From: Treponema sp. | GTDB lineage: Bacteria > Spirochaetota > Spirochaetia > Treponematales > Breznakiellaceae | Direction: 5' to 3' | Length of the DNA: 13,969 nucleotides | Assembly: GCA_009786715.1 (NCBI GenBank) | Contig: WQRN01000041.1 | Location: 1 to 13,969, forward strand | Shown here: positions 12,210 through 13,969 of the stretch, in pieces | How the letters are laid out: each line of letters starts with the position of its first letter | Position numbering within the stretch: the stretch's first letter is position 1 | The notes under the pieces: model-generated | The model's database searches: none | Told to the model about the DNA's origin: nothing | The model's input: the letters and a program-made list of their open reading frames with translations, nothing else | Position numbers and translations under genes: made by a program

Positions 12210-13750
12210 AAAAAAGAAGATATTTACTGCTGGTTGTTTTTCTGCTGACCGGTGTTTTGTATGCAGCGCCAATCATGGAAGGTTCTAATATTGGAAAATC
12301 CGGCGAGCTTGTTCTGCTTCATACAAACGATTTTCACGGCGCTCTTCTGCCGAACAGCGGCCGCGGAGGTCTTGCGAACGTGGCGGCTTTTATTAAGGCC
12401 GTAAGATCCGTTAACCCTAATGTCCTTCTTGTTGATTCAGGAGATTTTTCAACAGGCAGCGCTCTTTCAAATATGTTTAACGCGGAACCGGTTATTCTCG
12501 GCTATAACATGATGGGCTACGACGCTATGACTTTTGGAAATCATGAATTTGACGGTTCGCTTAATAAACTTAACGAACAAATCGCTCTTGCGGATTTCCG
12601 CTTTATTTCATCTAATATAAAAAAACAGGACGGCACGTATTTAGGCGGCAACAGATATATAATTAAACAATACGGTAATTTTACAGTCGGTATTTTTGGA
12701 ATTACAACCCTGCGCACTAAAATAATCGCAAGCCCGGATAAATCATTGATGTTTATCAATGAAATAGAAGCCGCAAACGAAGTTGTTAATATTTTAAGAA
12801 ATATTGAAAAAGCCGATATTATCATCGGCCTTACCCATATGGGAGACGTAAAAGAAACTGATGAGCACATAACGTCTTCAGAACTTGCGGCAGAAGTTAA
12901 AGGAATCGACATAATTGTAGACGCTCATTCTCATTCATATTTTAATATGCCTAAAAGAATCGGCGATACATATATTGTTACCGCTAATGAATGGGGAAAA
13001 TATATCGGCTACGGCAGGATACTTTTAATTAACGGAAAGGTTGAAGGTTTTAGCTGGGCGCCGATACCCATCGGTCCGGATCAGGATATAAATGATATGT
13101 TAAAAAAGTATATCGAAAAATCTGACGCGGAGCTGAAGACTGTAATAGGAACAGCAAAAGAGACTTTTATGTTTGGAAACCGGCTGCCCCGCTATCAGGA
13201 GACTGCGATCGGCAATATGATTTCAGACGCGAATGTCTGGTATTTTAAAAATGTGTCAAACCAGCGCGTAGATTTCGCTTTTCATAACGGCGGCAATATT
13301 CGCGCGGAACTTCCAAAAGGGCCAATCACTCAGGAGATGCTTTTAACCGTTCTGCCTTTTGAAAATTACCTCTACATTGTTTCTATGACAGGGGCGCAGA
13401 TAAATGAACTGTTTAATTTTATCGCGACAATTCCGCAGGGTAACGGCGGCTTCCCTCAATTTTCCAGCGATGTCCGTTATACGATTGATAAAACCGGCGG
13501 CAAGGGAGTGATTAAAGATCTTACAATCGGCGGACAGAAAGTAGATCCGAACAAGGTGTACCGCTTCTGCACAAACGATTACATTCTTGGCGGCGGCGAC
13601 GGGTATACGCCGATGCTTAACGCTTCGGATCGCTTTAACACCTCGCTTTTGCTCTCCTATGTTGTAACCGAATATTTTAAGTCGCAGGGAGGCGAATTAA
13701 GCCCCGCCACGGACGGCAGGCTGACAATAATAGGCGGAGTTACGCCTTAA
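12206..13750 (+). CDS. Exported UshA-type 5'-nucleotidase / metallophosphoesterase
   Basis: 514 residues with a signal peptide MKKRRYLLLVVFLLTGVLYA, probably cut before APIMEG, so the enzyme acts outside the inner membrane. The N-terminal metallophosphoesterase domain shows its di-metal ligands in order: HTNDFHG (Asp42, His44), DSGD (Asp77, Asp80), GNHEF (Asn112-His113), THMGD (His211) and DAHSHS (His241, His243). The C-terminal 5'-nucleotidase domain (about 313-500) has ETAIGNMISDA, HNGGNIRAELPKGPIT with Asn361 and Arg366, and the substrate loop GGGDGY (462-467). The family hydrolyses 5'-nucleotides and UDP-sugars to scavenge nucleosides and phosphate. AGGAGG at 12194-12199, 6 nt before the ATG, and the 4-nt overlap with the CorC-type gene show translational coupling. 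Exact substrate preference cannot be read. Confidence 0.94.
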   Translation: MKKRRYLLLVVFLLTGVLYAAPIMEGSNIGKSGELVLLHTNDFHGALLPNSGRGGLANVAAFIKAVRSVNPNVLLVDSGDFSTGSALSNMFNAEPVILGYNMMGYDAMTFGNHEFDGSLNKLNEQIALADFRFISSNIKKQDGTYLGGNRYIIKQYGNFTVGIFGITTLRTKIIASPDKSLMFINEIEAANEVVNILRNIEKADIIIGLTHMGDVKETDEHITSSELAAEVKGIDIIVDAHSHSYFNMPKRIGDTYIVTANEWGKYIGYGRILLINGKVEGFSWAPIPIGPDQDINDMLKKYIEKSDAELKTVIGTAKETFMFGNRLPRYQETAIGNMISDANVWYFKNVSNQRVDFAFHNGGNIRAELPKGPITQEMLLTVLPFENYLYIVSMTGAQINELFNFIATIPQGNGGFPQFSSDVRYTIDKTGGKGVIKDLTIGGQKVDPNKVYRFCTNDYILGGGDGYTPMLNASDRFNTSLLLSYVVTEYFKSQGGELSPATDGRLTIIGGVTP

Positions 13751-13768
13751 TTTATTAAAGAGTAAGAT

Positions 13769-13969
13769 ATGGAAATGCAATTTAACGGAAACTCAGGCGG
13801 AAATAAACAGCTGCCCGATTCGCCTTACGGCTATGATATGTGGAGTGCAGGCGGAAATGGTTATAAATTAACATGGTACGGAGCTGACAAACGCGGAGGC
13901 GCCGCTTTCAAAGCCGAATGGAATAATCCTGATGATTTTCTTGGGCGTATAGGTTTTTACTGGAACCGA
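13769..13969 (+). CDS. GH11 xylanase-like protein (N-terminal part, cut by window edge)
   Basis: 67 codons to the right edge, opening 18 nt after the nucleotidase stop. The visible part reads PYGYDMWSAGGNG, then GGAAFKAEWNNPDDFLGRIGF. This follows the GH11 (endo-beta-1,4-xylanase) pattern of Y..W..GG.G, a short strand, then GG.F..EWNN..NFL.R.G in the opening beta strands of the jelly roll. The catalytic glutamates of GH11 lie further in and cannot be checked. An in-frame stop just upstream (13763-13765) rules out an N-terminal signal peptide, which is unusual for a xylanase. The only SD-like string is a weak AAAGAG. The call rests on pattern recognition over about 50 residues; another beta-jelly-roll family is possible. 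Confidence 0.55.
   Translation, partial: MEMQFNGNSGGNKQLPDSPYGYDMWSAGGNGYKLTWYGADKRGGAAFKAEWNNPDDFLGRIGFYWNR

Noticed and set aside
11723..12912. Minus-strand frames of 113 and 123 codons within the CorC-type and nucleotidase genes
   Set aside because: Both are antisense to well-supported genes and rich in Ser/Thr/Ile, typical of shadow translation.
1..13969. CRISPR array, transposase, integrase or phage genes
   Set aside because: Searched by eye on both strands. No regularly spaced repeats, no DDE or recombinase motifs, and no terminal inverted repeats flanking a gene.

Overview
The window looks like chromosomal DNA of a moderately AT-rich, free-living or gut-associated diderm bacterium. 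A spirochaete of the Treponema group is my best guess. That rests on overall protein resemblance (a transporter with a HEAT tail, a class A PBP with a long disordered tail, a spirochaete-like relaxed lipobox) and on a xylanase-like gene at the right edge. No 16S rRNA or other decisive marker is present, so the taxonomy is inference.

Left part (1-2640): a tryptophan-biosynthesis cluster on the minus strand, read trpD (phosphoribosyltransferase), trpC (indole-glycerol-phosphate synthase), trpF (isomerase, cut by the window edge). These catalyse three consecutive steps from anthranilate to indole-glycerol phosphate. The cluster is not a tight operon. A small plus-strand membrane-protein gene with its own promoter and ribosome binding site sits between trpC and trpF, and a truncated shikimate-kinase relic (plus strand) sits between trpC and trpD. 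Each trp gene appears to have its own -10 element very close to its start codon, with no convincing Shine-Dalgarno sequence.

Middle (2640-4220): a visibly AT-richer segment. It carries a minus-strand HARE-HTH protein with a probable PD-(D/E)XK nuclease domain, a small lipoprotein-like plus-strand ORF whose end is shifted at a nine-A run, and an intergenic stretch with three separate inverted repeats. The last of these touches the start codon of the next gene. It may be an acquired patch, but no integrase, transposase or att site is visible.

Right part (4221-13969), all plus strand: an MFS transporter fused to a soluble HEAT-like tail; a MATE-family exporter; a bifunctional class A penicillin-binding protein behind a TTGACA promoter; two hairpins, one a perfect 19-bp inverted repeat; tRNA-Cys(GCA); a CNNM/CorC-type CBS-domain membrane protein starting 7 nt after the tRNA; an exported UshA-type 5'-nucleotidase overlapping it by 4 nt; and the first 67 codons of a GH11-xylanase-like protein that lacks a signal peptide. 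The last three lie close enough to be one transcription unit that could begin with the tRNA. Most genes are ordinary housekeeping or envelope genes. The less ordinary items are the orphan nuclease, the palindrome-rich 4.1 kb intergenic region, the tRNA-corC junction and the possibly leaderless promoters.
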